From positions 114,031-178,030 of the forward strand of contig JAFQDL010000008.1 of the NCBI GenBank assembly GCA_017399265.1: a stretch of DNA of 64,000 nucleotides, given 5' to 3'. The stretch is from Clostridia bacterium (GTDB lineage Bacteria; Bacillota; Clostridia; Christensenellales; UBA1242). Every line of letters begins with the position of its first letter. The stretch's first letter is position 1. Positions 48,301-51,487 of the stretch are shown here, piece after piece. Below the pieces are notes generated by a model that had not been told where the DNA came from, made no database searches, and saw nothing but the letters and a program-made list of their open reading frames with translations. Both the position numbers and the translations under genes were made by a program.

Positions 48301-48957
48301 ACTTCTGTTCGTATTAGTCAATGTTCTTATAATGGAAGTATTGAAATATCTGTGGGGAAAGGTTGGAGCATTTCTTCCGGAGGTTCTCATCTTAGTATAG
48401 TAGGTGGCTTGATAGGGAATATTCTTCAAGAAACAAAGAGTAATTTAGAAGTCGATCAATGTTCTGTGTTAAGTAATTTTATTAAACTCAACGAAACTTT
48501 TTCATCACAACATGAATCGCATTTATCTTCATATTTAGGAGGTTTAATAGGATATATTAAATCAACCAAAGAAACTAATAGTTTTGTGAGTGATTGTAGA
48601 ACTGAATTATCTAGCTTGCAATTGGTTAATAATCAGCCTACTTTAAGAAGAACAGGTGGGTTGGTTGGATTTATTTATTTAACAGATGAATCTAATGGGA
48701 TATACGAAGTAGAAAATTGTCATACAAATGTTGTAATCAAACAAGATTTGGGTCAATCAACAGGAGGAGTATTTGGCGGCTGTGGCCTTTCTGATGGTGT
48801 TAGTATTGTTTTTAATATTATTAAATGTACAAGCACGGGGAGAATAGAAACTTCTCTTGAAAATAAAGGACAAATAATAGGAGAAATAGACAACGCTTCG
48901 ACCGTTGAAGTTAATATTAAAGATTGCACATCAGAACTTGAGATAATAGATATCTAG
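27355..48957 (+). CDS. Giant (7200-residue) membrane-anchored repeat surface protein
   Basis: One uninterrupted gene of 21.6 kb. A short cytoplasmic N-terminus ends in ARTRK, then a single membrane helix (about residues 33-55) leaves about 7140 residues outside; there is no LPXTG motif or C-terminal anchor. Residues 60-1000 contain four large Listeria-Bacteroides/InlB-like segments, each ending in a W-E/W-K strand (Trp near 360, 523, 701, 884). Residues about 2500-4250 hold degenerate repeats resembling divergent InlB B-repeats (VTMSGLAKNAYPVTM, RVDGFDSISHEIKI, NIYGFEDRNHEIKL). From about 4890 a beta-helix begins: about 18 C-x-N-x-G-x-I repeats (5165-5738), then nearly thirty GLUG-type GG[LIV][VI]G repeats to the end. 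The probable role is adhesion or surface interaction. GAGGCAG precedes ATG; the stop is TAG. Confidence 0.9.
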   Translation: MEYEQNKATKLVQMLDSSEMQYKQFWIARTRKAILLWCLCFALIAIATVFIIFGLRERNKYVEYSLHYKKTQSASDDANKLVDEEEDRNASIYDKVGTIKPPKDIEGYELGGEYYNSSNADYILAPESNIANSLTYENSIYTSYRLKYYRLTISSDVNSSSVEFDSGKEKVGFANTFFIVPTDILSTQDVNTSVLTSPYTNDHLYKLYSASVKKKTMTSGTKFSDVDGRSGYHISAFYYNLPDRSVKYSFQPVIVKYDKNATGVSSEASLTHGYSATTYLVTKTITTLVDGKTTILHTFSNGAEPLIDSKTNTVMSGQMENDMNVYYTTGYVLNNKELVDVNRNANLFKMLSTDVNFYVEWEVDDRYLIAVDLTDEHTFNSIFTSPSEIPYNLDYSQISDRIAAAINDDKTDDWDNLTNVLTNLRDNNGNKIPVDINTSVFLGKVVNGDVISDRITRYLKYGQEVQYKDGDAYYPFAKAGYSIEGKKAEYINWEVLTKEGKWIAATTIKNELSDNCIIIRPKWKADEYTINFTAGENAVIEVTNKNVFKSSSFKGNVEICAQLIQESGVDAKISKLGNRLVGWQLHANLYFNSTVGGVGYPNIAASSDDVKNIIVPSTNIKFHDSALTFKDYEYENYKYNEKVKVARVEETIEEKTIVYNFYYFVDDIIDNNGNLKPNDTVFQMPKGYYSDTKDVNVNAVWEVIKYSITIDFNITKNDVTELTADADQIILADWEDDQIDVAYRLGFDYVYGLAKENGYKPFADKVWNEYPFNVKNNDIDTLITNIGYRKGVTTDMDAVVTIPYIVDTPLYLPKQGEIYRLGYTLVGYEIYNSSDIYNSEKIAKFDIANDSRQIILCSTESDNGIVLRTNKFYVYEDIFIKPVWKPLTIEVDVPKNSQSNEQTTDTYSVINAKSVINYNKENTEITENTYQVVLKNIKNNNIIQNIQILDPHNTAAKDYFSTEATNTTFFSGTAANIYVRLNDYFNTSTFSMDITLSDGLNSYKYTLEDAIDIALGEEFDEDKDYGIFNILDKNSAYYKRFTDKVWSEDVVYTTHLYPTELMSRYYIDYGEDGGKQPALATISISIAEEIGEGWYNIQFQNVAMDMEFALSQISYTLIQNSFMTHPHQYAEDEYKYSLSSLSAYMDSLRANGDCDSLTTRINNQEIEYNFVPEQWYMVTRWDELVDILEYNRLHDNKIEYVLVNHFKTIDIYNILDFGTDYEDMEYKLAKHNDPNLNYNIYAYKDNNLYFQALRLLGGNFPDGNSVTLTNYGGAFDTFTNIKSTVIGELLRPNPENRADYIGSIELFAEDTIDYVGSEYDYGVVYAEPDTSIAYNTQVYIKDVNDIDDMPMSYTTKLSNYIQPGKTEYLGGVEKLGDAQTFNNYKGVVAYYPTAQKDNQLVTHDYSITNVVDNITQATKSTMSTVNSNGSIYYYSSLIPDNAAVKNSGYKMKFTLNSDIYNSSFWLYNAKNSDGSFSLIDQYALVDNKLEEVSTLNFDIDINKTTDRPYLINVENKVSSTFSLITDTATFNTNSLGTNKYVYSLHTLLNPASEVNDPIGRVSAAKLFKKASGDPTGIEIELIGTAGSEELHDYFAYMKSSGNTKVELEEGVSDPNKLNENNEFFYYLFKDQYNNLTEDYTPHVVEWMYAGNVLHEGKKDSNGNPINSYTFNDGRTIYPMNIYDTDNHNTLNSEALTPLDKVKDNEYLSFNHGDKGSNDHINTDNEKDFVNYAAVYMRPSGQSTINSTNRTYETRLSEYTYPVYMMSNYNDDGSLYWTRDVETINERTYGVVARQSNVFFRYKFTGKYSAIQEYIDDNSKPIQNRVNYLANLFQNQLTEYASTYTSHIRIYTINTGQLDANGNTIYKILMGITNVSYNTNIILSKFNVIQVCPVPLDGWKKYETKRAFDIENANCIGDEYYGGFVITDSVNDPYTINYGYKEGDLLLGEVYSITYNKDKLANPPIVINDSDDPNINYNFIEAEAGWADGAIITLNINKAYNRSTPIIKLTSDFKDIAGETISKAFEISTIGFDTNRDYYYHMWEDGSVDTYLPEDLPEGFEDTLLTTIRIKKLSDTSYEIQTHNQFENVKLAIDGIYKNTNTFTATGYNKDGSEIVDITEVLLDPSELGYYVNDVFMFDLDFINLTNADAKKMLYSAKLDGDKIDITKHYSDDSGEHTTDTVSLTLSINQMTLISSAYTEAEKAQIINNIVIQSKELLQVSSSEVFATGGIIRIYEEDNWLGAYAIEGLVGFKYTVNNEAIDIPFNAGATGSYVKGTNANLLEDKIKRSDALIDGNVGWHNQTYTDNQFFNQTIDGYKVVWHDYVFRINDTTTPITFSIPARPRQFNLTPSIIVQQMYEDPIEKSGKFIKGLDEAGTGIWIVNSKYVIDNVLSDFIDHDKNGIVEFFASLNDTNSRQYVSNAIDSTSNMYYGDYLVFKTKFKDGYDLTIFPSDNPNKPRGVVIKFYDANNQAIWNTTAALKDKLINIWVDGESYNLLPLKMSDVNSINSYQNKVANHKDKESVTVSLYKLINHYSLTLAGLATTIDGTKVSVEAEVSYPRLVDYDVDNNIQYKNKTYSTNVPSDFDKNASENTYKLTPFNFFRHYDAHSTDPDCTISQNEWATMKITIPYEYAYSNYKLEFGFGDGTFTPVSLGLNESGNLALFINSVVSEDKLYTYSTSATSPTAFSVDITDSVYVLSEDGKNVSFTFKLGHVTTDMKVTMSGLAKNAYPVTMQNLCEGLSANLNEVGLATYVAHGQEVSIVTALDAEYTKSGYILHLSENAWIEIGGYDYIHNTRSISCFVKNGDVITEFSNYADFADFDITNISYTNDCTTTFKLKVDRPLALELTPTDGKTQLDKNTWTLTASTTGQNWIPPDKYIVNGSEYAFATPIMQGTNGITFDIIFKEGVGINDETGIVITFSGVVSDATNSYVTYSEAEYLYSVGGTSIIKEIKPFGNESAIITITPSGDANNVKFRVVISSMLEDYIIRVDGFDSISHEIKINTNNYMSSVKFSANGYEFVDYDIINCKINLNTKLLIELTLDDYYQLNMTALINILNGNITIVDLSNGWFGSNTEVDLQDNGYYFGYYSSSLSDGADGNKYLCDNGSANANKLYFYFNNVWKEYSVEITESLVSVYDRAPFYYSTSISLWKKYDESNIDQPYTDPVNMFDTGSSNERKNITLAELRYTDGFTIFDFDNAFTEFEASSLKFNYSYLDSNGIEQTGSGQVYTDKTAALNNSILIAIYYDLDTKEVKLYLKNTTLYADFTINIYGFEDRNHEIKLSLDGFHNFSLGGAEYDSTYGQYLKYTLNYKVDDNASVEAGTITISIFEGVGLIIEKDNKYYTTHNAHVIVKIDKKEFVDSIEVAFNCEDPLQLTEESIQIGFYIDKDYLSQNPDNKSIDLSNLEITVTPTISTNTLSISYNMATSYQSLATISINGIDTDTATDKLVNYVLTEDNSFKYDSIPFEYGRDIKVTYKVPISAINVNAQLEEDGKYHLKDGVINSGELIVDWVQNEGTETIDGMQYYVFEHTFDNVTEDISLEFGHIDEYDTFTYSISKFFADDYINYNTLNSDDNQSKCDLVLNAITIGSLTIWMEDANGKVEGSYEITNNSITISRIPYGQEVYVKIELNEASNQNTINSPFDKEGNTYQFTSGSITSNQTIDFSIQLYLNRYNITNAIEDGLYVRPADTNVKLYANPTLGDMTETSDYSSYYVEHGTKGLKLVDTNNILSNMDEDTNNNCLYEDVVNLDSPVGDEFEYQESNYYLATSDDITHFAYVTEGLSFSFSHLPERYSVKISFEEFDDSLSSDYQDDIEVKFVINSALEGDESLKLYSGLERDSATPTYDFIINKGKTSIDFCYSCDNNIEIVLTATSNTFLFNMGGSYSANSDGNIAWITSDDGKTHTASIEFTGNAEFDITPSIKTYSATIATDATFKNTTLGINGSDGNGILGTSYNANKIDGNELTLDSATTASIVLDLADGYAWDDDCIQGDKTFSLTITSGEYSDVMYFKRNRIGNIYYGFELGSINTKIDTLQEITITLNNGDNEKNFVLNLAAKSDENTQYTFTLSFIHDLTDLELTFGEVSLNEYYLMISGFGDIFTGAEYGITDSGEYTGFSSGDELNLTYGSWTLLFNINDAYTQLQGLYFEKTIDGDAYRFIINNSSGLHYASQIDPGSGWTDVDDTFFGCAIENITYSSNCLTLKIFVNHDLSGITVSADKNKYSTNLSYYYANELDDNVTNSDINNMGLTSGIVDDTCVMTNGNVSEYVNSSKAIMSIASAKMVESDADIDINETQTLGTEIVITITESEYYNIKYIVYTTSDSASYTWLSVDNLTGSVLSFSVSQNQAACDNTSINFAKKYTFTFTVENNTDIYFVAVRRVVDATFNYLTYDEVKYNENSDSSNANYFYGEQIEDKFDFDSHNLPGFDAVGVVDESIVKTKVVEGSADMEVDYNFAKLSSNVAGDDADNNILHDSKDTFGDKIKTEVTGTLSANYYVVYTRSAVEMNVKFDTIEYTIIMKPGDSYDTWKVKDDDDDTSNDEKFVDIRDKFLTVDMPLYKITDYDWYNNTGEAVADNHEYINNTLLNSTDLKNSDWATIINIIKSGGFLKANIEERSMKFVFNSSTQFTIDQFIQGTRCDGKIVSDDKQVVFIYPDSGSYYFTLVDISTTEGEYKYSLLAYRLAEGDEEVGAIVTYNGAEINLIEVEITSDIANMCKMSIGGINTDGTLQLKTITNGETVISDNNNTYPLFSKDGYQAVYIISGEDVVVEYSLTWKTYFQIHYNVAIGTLSLTTSEYGFEIKDSYSVLKSYYESDANTTDLPSYLVEAKYKLLGAGDANNSTWVITKAKSKDGKDYSTNPQAGEEQLTDAIAMIDGTTVKTGSDYNIVNVTVELVGTRGSEDYPFLIGARKDSEDYANNLTWHYILNEYSKADCYSDEDNTMRNYFLQTGDFGFSKDLTYNSVTMVGDLQLSTLPVGDYDFYGHYYSNYEGTYFNENNPISITNDNDVNYINIDNTSLQVRPLFGRIVDGSIQGVYVTSSNASVTTYDAYIPDEWKTYIDASGVEINRGIDSWGTIAISAGKGVNFTNCAVGSATKTEDNTYSTSYTIQAYTDEPVDPLKNMAGIVFCYEDSKFDKCQNAFNFSNVDRAVGITYADEEDYPSATFTNCTNYGNITADYESYGIAACVVPISNDGSNPTLVQNCINYGNLTATTPQNSWASGIVGYAEGTITDCYNYGNIDSAFIASGIAIATSFSVSSIMIIKNCENYGNISSTAESNGCATGISGGAYITNCTNNGSISVVNGKAYGIGVNACGSDLPNTITDLINTGEVTAQSGDAYGIGYIRVEANSTITDCYNTGNIIATNGKAIGLIDINTLSAINISNCYNTGAITATNSDAVGVIDIYSSVLNTTATIIGCYNTGVVKATNGDAVGIVNNTDYAEKTVTEVVGGEEIEVTKKSSVTMTIGNTIDESCYNEASITATNGNAVGLVNAPYSEIKIINCENKGNITTNTSGDAVGVVIANHMPKYADGSSSSELKNLGEIYAADNAAGVIKLGDKWSSFITDCSNAGEVLASGDAAGVVLSQDWGLEVYSSTNSAKVTGNTNVAGIVVSRGLVKAQKCTNTTEACIRSFSGSAAGIVNAGSSAGWGEISDCDNSGAITGSKNAVGIAYYDSDVKAVKNCGNTGEIKATAGDAAGIVITNTLRKVSGCYNTANISANDSGADITAAGIAYVKISRLCDNMSKKQNDNTHPCYVVCNCEDAIIINNVNGGIINYGVDDSNNRTLTCDTNGILTGYVLRTDSDIPTITTTSTTANVVRIGGIIPITHESFEIKGCINNTNINFKDTSASSSYIYAGGVVANITSGDVNISDCKSYGTIQPTDESNNLNAHLGGVVGHLEDKLAVKNIYEVDATTGEYIYDDATGEQILVKSYTIIPKTQKSISITNTTFGGTIKIATADIVKDVYAGGLIGSAKPHFVNFSVTNCDPTVTIDTKSSGKNHSGGLIGYSEVSDGKVSGDCIKESDFNSTDSGVTDTSGNIITVLSDSDLVTNYDTEIVITTLKPKATITSCSPTRNITATGGDNTYAGGLIGCADGDYNQSRVVINNCNPTVTIVSTSTSKDSYAGGLVGRADCVTISESSVTASDTCTIQITASANNYNYIGGLIGGAGNVIFNYSTSATPCSSRLALESTGGLANYLGGLIGNAVNANLTNLEVASVTINANNIDGNVYAGGLVGILSGFESSSCTNNIVVNTSITASSINTSSNVTIGGLVGQAISSAVIEKCYVIIGTISATSAHISNAGGLVGVSQNSTITNCGSYINVEAVAANTSSSIDTEAYCGGLVGCSENSTISYCSVDKTTTTPFHTIKASADTVCVGGLVGSANASTITNDTYIAGSKTYAKNVAITIAGTCENGAYMGGLVGKADALDGTICTISNCYTDGITYTMNADDTINNFYFGGLVGYAIADISSCEANNINVVLSEIQAETYAGGLVGYIDTQSNTTIEDSSASGSLVISVSSGYRADVGGLIGWASATSPYTLNITSCNSTTSIDSTCVDQNHMVGGLIGYISSFSSGSDEYYVKVTGCYYSGDIDASNTSTSSSSIVFCGGLVGYSNYADIQKSYVYDNSVTSTSAHSLYYGGIAGWLDASKIENCYFNNVDSGLNKTINLNSNLTGSTIDFGGVVGYSEDSEIYNSYSATNVTLQAPRYITAGGIVGDANNLYVSHSYSWINATITSSSYVYYGGIVGSTTGTTNICIKSYYPSTINTSGADGYWNISGTKTQKTTGTGKNSKSIIWDTIVLEWDPTVWFFPDDKNPIFLENSEGMTNEYTEIWYASQLNAVTSGSAGNLNKYILKDNITVTNWSPKEISYVIFLGDNKTINYTLSSSLSSESVGFFSTLGNAIIKDLNLIINGFTGKTITKTNLYFGGLAGKITGASNLINCHVTGNVGMTFKFNNYSDGDLFVGGMIGDITPTSGTTSVRISQCSYNGSIEISVGKGWSISSGGSHLSIVGGLIGNILQETKSNLEVDQCSVLSNFIKLNETFSSQHESHLSSYLGGLIGYIKSTKETNSFVSDCRTELSSLQLVNNQPTLRRTGGLVGFIYLTDESNGIYEVENCHTNVVIKQDLGQSTGGVFGGCGLSDGVSIVFNIIKCTSTGRIETSLENKGQIIGEIDNASTVEVNIKDCTSELEIIDI
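42850..44570 (+). repeat. Tandem C-x-N-x-G-x-I repeats in the giant gene
   Basis: About 18 consecutive protein repeats of 24-45 residues, each with a core like CYNTGNIIATNGKAIGL, CYNTGAITATNSDAVGV or CTNYGNITADYESYGI. They correspond to rungs of a predicted right-handed beta-helix. The DNA copies are diverged, with only short identical blocks. Confidence 0.8.
44930..48790 (+). repeat. GLUG-type repeats in the giant gene
   Basis: I count 28 copies of the GG-[LIVM]-[VIAF]-G core (for example AGGLVGYID, VGGLIGWAS, CGGLVGCSE), with spacings from about 28 to over 100 residues. They alternate with Cys/Asn-containing strands such as ITNCGSY. A Trp-rich closing segment (TVWFFPDDKNPIFL, near residue 6820) separates a first long helix from a shorter second one that begins with EIWYASQLNAV. 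Confidence 0.8.
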
Positions 48958-49205
48958 TACTTTATGAAATAACAAGTGTGATAATATTAAGTAGTATTTT
49001 ACATTAGTGTTTTAATACAGTAAAAATGTATATATATTTATTCTGTATAAAAAATTTTACTTTATGAATACTATTTTAGTGTAAATATGTTCTACAAGAT
49101 ATGTACCTTAAAAATGTTTGTGTTATGATATAGCCTCTTTTGTAAATACATCACTAAACATGGAAGCTTAATCATATACAATACATTTTTAATATATTTT
49201 CTCTA
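48958..49205. other. AT-rich intergenic region after the giant gene
   Basis: About 250 bases with no gene and no convincing Rho-independent hairpin plus T-run after the giant gene's TAG. Transcription might end by another mechanism or run into the T-box region. I see nothing else recognisable here. Confidence 0.4.
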
Positions 49206-49211
49206 TTCCAC

Positions 49212-49239
49212 TTGACATTTTGCAAAAATTGGCTATACT
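49212..49239 (+). promoter_or_regulatory. Promoter of thrS
   Basis: TTGACA (49212-49217), a 16-base spacer and TATACT (49234-49239), immediately upstream of the T-box leader. Confidence 0.75.
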
Positions 49240-49261
49240 AATACTTGTAAAAATTAAATTT

Positions 49262-49515
49262 ACTATTAGAAAGACAAGTAGTTGCAGATAGTCACTATTA
49301 GAGAGTTTCGCTCGTGGCTGGGAGGCGTTTCAAGGAAGTCTGCAAACGAAACCACTCTCTAGGTAAGGCCCATACAAAGCCAATTTTGTGTAAATAAGCG
49401 GCAATTGATTGTTTTTGAATACAATCATTGCAAATAAGGTGGAACCGCGGAAAAAAGATTAATTTTCGTCCTTAGAAGTTTTTATAGAACTTTTATGGGC
49501 GAAAATTTTTTTTTA
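49262..49515 (+). promoter_or_regulatory. T-box leader (threonine)
   Basis: A T-box riboswitch senses uncharged tRNA and permits read-through into the synthetase gene. The invariant T-box sequence AAGGTGGAACCGCGG is at 49437-49450. Stem I lies at about 49270-49365, where AGAGAG pairs with CTCTCT. The specifier position just before that 3' strand reads ACC (49351-49353), and the next triplet is ACT; both are Thr codons, matching thrS downstream. The terminator hairpin is ATTTTCGTCC with GGGCGAAAAT followed by a T-run (49461-49514). Confidence 0.93.
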
Positions 49516-49541
49516 CAAATATAAATTAAAGGAGAATTAAA

Positions 49542-51311
49542 ATGAGCGAAGAGAAAAAAGTAGACGAAATGATGCTTCGTCATAGTATGGCACATGTGCT
49601 TGCTAAGGCATTAACAAAGATTTATCCAGAGGTAAAATTAACCATTGGTCCTGCTATAGATAATGGATTTTACTACGATGTAGATGTGGATAAGCAAATA
49701 GCAGTGGAAGATTTTGAAAAAATCGAAAAAATGATGAATGAAATTATTTGTTCCAATCAAGACTTTACTCGTAAAGAAGTATCTAAGGCAGAAGCGCTAG
49801 AATTATTTAAGGATAATGAGTACAAGACAGAACTTATTAACGAATTACCAGAAGGTGAGGTTATATCTATCTATTATCTAGGTGAAGATTTTGTAGATCT
49901 TTGTCGTGGCCCTCACGTAGAGAATACAAAATACTTAAGAAGTTTTGCATACAAAATAGACAAGGTAAATGGTGCATACTGGAGAGGTAATGAGAAAAAC
50001 AAGATGCTACAAAGAGTGTATTGTCTTGGTTTTGCTAACAAAAATGATTTAAAAGATTATGTTAAGAGAGTTGCAGAAGCCTTACTTAGAGACCATAACA
50101 AACTAGGTAGAGAGTTGGAATTATTTACAACTGTAGACTACATCGGTCAAGGGCTTCCAATTCTTCTTCCAAAGGGCGCTAAGATTGTTCAACAATTACA
50201 AAGGTTTGTAGAAGACGAAGAAGAAAGACGTGGTTGGATGCTAACCAAAACTCCACTAATGGCAAAAAGCGATCTATACAAAATTTCTGGGCACTGGGAT
50301 CACTATAAAGACGGAATGTTTGTGTTAGGAGATGAAGAAAAAGACAAAGAGGTGTTTGCACTTCGTCCAATGACATGTCCATTCCAATATCAAGCATATC
50401 TAAATCGTACAAGATCATACAAAGATCTACCACTTAGATATGACGAAACTTCTACATTATTTAGAAATGAAGCAAGCGGGGAAATGCACGGACTTATTCG
50501 TGTTAGACAATTCACAATCTCAGAAGGCCACTTAATGTGTACTCCAGAGCAATTAGAGGAAGAATTTAAGTCATGTTTGGAATTAGCTATATATATGCTA
50601 AAGACACTTGGGCTTTACGAAGATGCGTCATATAGGTTCTCTAAATGGGACGAAAATAATAGAGAAAAATATATCGGAACTAAAGAACAATGGGACGAAG
50701 CTCAAGACAAAATGGAAAAAATTCTTAAAGATCTAGAAGTACCATATGTAGAAGGAATAGGTGAGGCTGCTTTCTATGGTCCAAAACTAGATATCCAAAT
50801 CAAAAATGTTTGGGGTAAAGAAGATACTCTTATTACTATCCAAATCGACCAAATGCTTGCTGAAAAATTTGGCATGGAATATGTAGACAGAGATGGCAAG
50901 AAGAAAAATCCATATATTATTCACCGTACTTCAATCGGTTGCTACGAGAGAACTCTTGCATACTTGATTGAAAAATACGCTGGTGCTTTCCCAACTTGGC
51001 TTGCTCCAACTCAAGTAAAAGTTCTAACAATCAATGAGACTCATGAGAATTATGCTAAAGAGATTGAAAAAGACTTTATCAAAGCAGGTATAAGAGTGGA
51101 TTTAGATCTTAGAAATGAAACAATCTCTAAGAAAATTAAAGAAGCTACTAAAGAGAAAGTTCCATATGTCCTAATCATTGGAGACAAAGAGGTTGCAGAA
51201 AACAAGGTGTCTGTAAGAGTGCGTGGAGTAGGTGATACAGGAGCAGTTGACTTAGCTGAATTCAAAGACAGAGTACTAAGTGAAATCGCTAACAAAACAC
51301 TTAATGTATAA
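49542..51311 (+). CDS. thrS: Threonyl-tRNA synthetase lacking the TGS domain
   Basis: Class II synthetase charging tRNA-Thr. The protein begins almost directly with the N2 editing domain: HSMAHVLA gives His14/His18, and CRGPHV gives Cys121/His125, the metal-like editing site that removes Ser. The catalytic domain follows (ALRPMTCPFQ with the zinc-ligand Cys, LRYDETSTLFRNEASGE, FYGPKLDIQIK), then the anticodon-binding domain from about residue 485 (TWLAPTQVKVLTI). At 589 residues it lacks the about 60-residue N-terminal TGS domain of typical ThrRS. AAAGGAGAA precedes ATG. It is controlled by the Thr T-box upstream. Confidence 0.96.
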   Translation: MSEEKKVDEMMLRHSMAHVLAKALTKIYPEVKLTIGPAIDNGFYYDVDVDKQIAVEDFEKIEKMMNEIICSNQDFTRKEVSKAEALELFKDNEYKTELINELPEGEVISIYYLGEDFVDLCRGPHVENTKYLRSFAYKIDKVNGAYWRGNEKNKMLQRVYCLGFANKNDLKDYVKRVAEALLRDHNKLGRELELFTTVDYIGQGLPILLPKGAKIVQQLQRFVEDEEERRGWMLTKTPLMAKSDLYKISGHWDHYKDGMFVLGDEEKDKEVFALRPMTCPFQYQAYLNRTRSYKDLPLRYDETSTLFRNEASGEMHGLIRVRQFTISEGHLMCTPEQLEEEFKSCLELAIYMLKTLGLYEDASYRFSKWDENNREKYIGTKEQWDEAQDKMEKILKDLEVPYVEGIGEAAFYGPKLDIQIKNVWGKEDTLITIQIDQMLAEKFGMEYVDRDGKKKNPYIIHRTSIGCYERTLAYLIEKYAGAFPTWLAPTQVKVLTINETHENYAKEIEKDFIKAGIRVDLDLRNETISKKIKEATKEKVPYVLIIGDKEVAENKVSVRVRGVGDTGAVDLAEFKDRVLSEIANKTLNV

Positions 51312-51312
51312 T

Positions 51313-51346
51313 AAAAAAAGAGCAAAGTTTAATTTGCTCTTTTTTA
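51313..51346 (+). terminator. Rho-independent terminator of thrS
   Basis: AAAAGAGCAAA / TTTGCTCTTTT hairpin followed by T residues, directly after the thrS stop codon. Confidence 0.8.
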
Positions 51347-51402
51347 TTTGTTTAATAAGTTATAACTAAGATATATTTTTATAAATTAATTTTAATAGCG
51401 TA

Positions 51403-51436
51403 AAAAAAGAAGCACAAATATATTGTACTTCTTCTT
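51403..51436 (-). terminator. Rho-independent terminator of sbcD-sbcC
   Basis: Read on the minus strand: AGAAGTACAA / TTGTGCTTCT (10 pairs, one T-G) with a TATAT loop and a run of seven T, about 50 bases after the sbcC stop codon. Confidence 0.8.
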
Positions 51437-51487
51437 ATGAATACTAATTGGTATTACCTTAAATAATTATTAATATAAATATTATCT

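Noticed and set aside
42850-48790. CRISPR-like or other DNA-level tandem repeat
   Set aside because: The repeats are in frame, vary in length and are conserved as protein motifs, not as DNA.
27355-48957. Cohesin domain or LPXTG sorting signal in the giant protein, as a partner for the dockerin
   Set aside because: I found neither by eye; the C-terminus has no LPXTG, hydrophobic segment or basic tail.
48958-49205. Inverted A/T-rich segments after the giant gene as a terminator or small RNA
   Set aside because: No stable stem with a T-run could be drawn; complementarity is what AT-rich sequence gives by chance.
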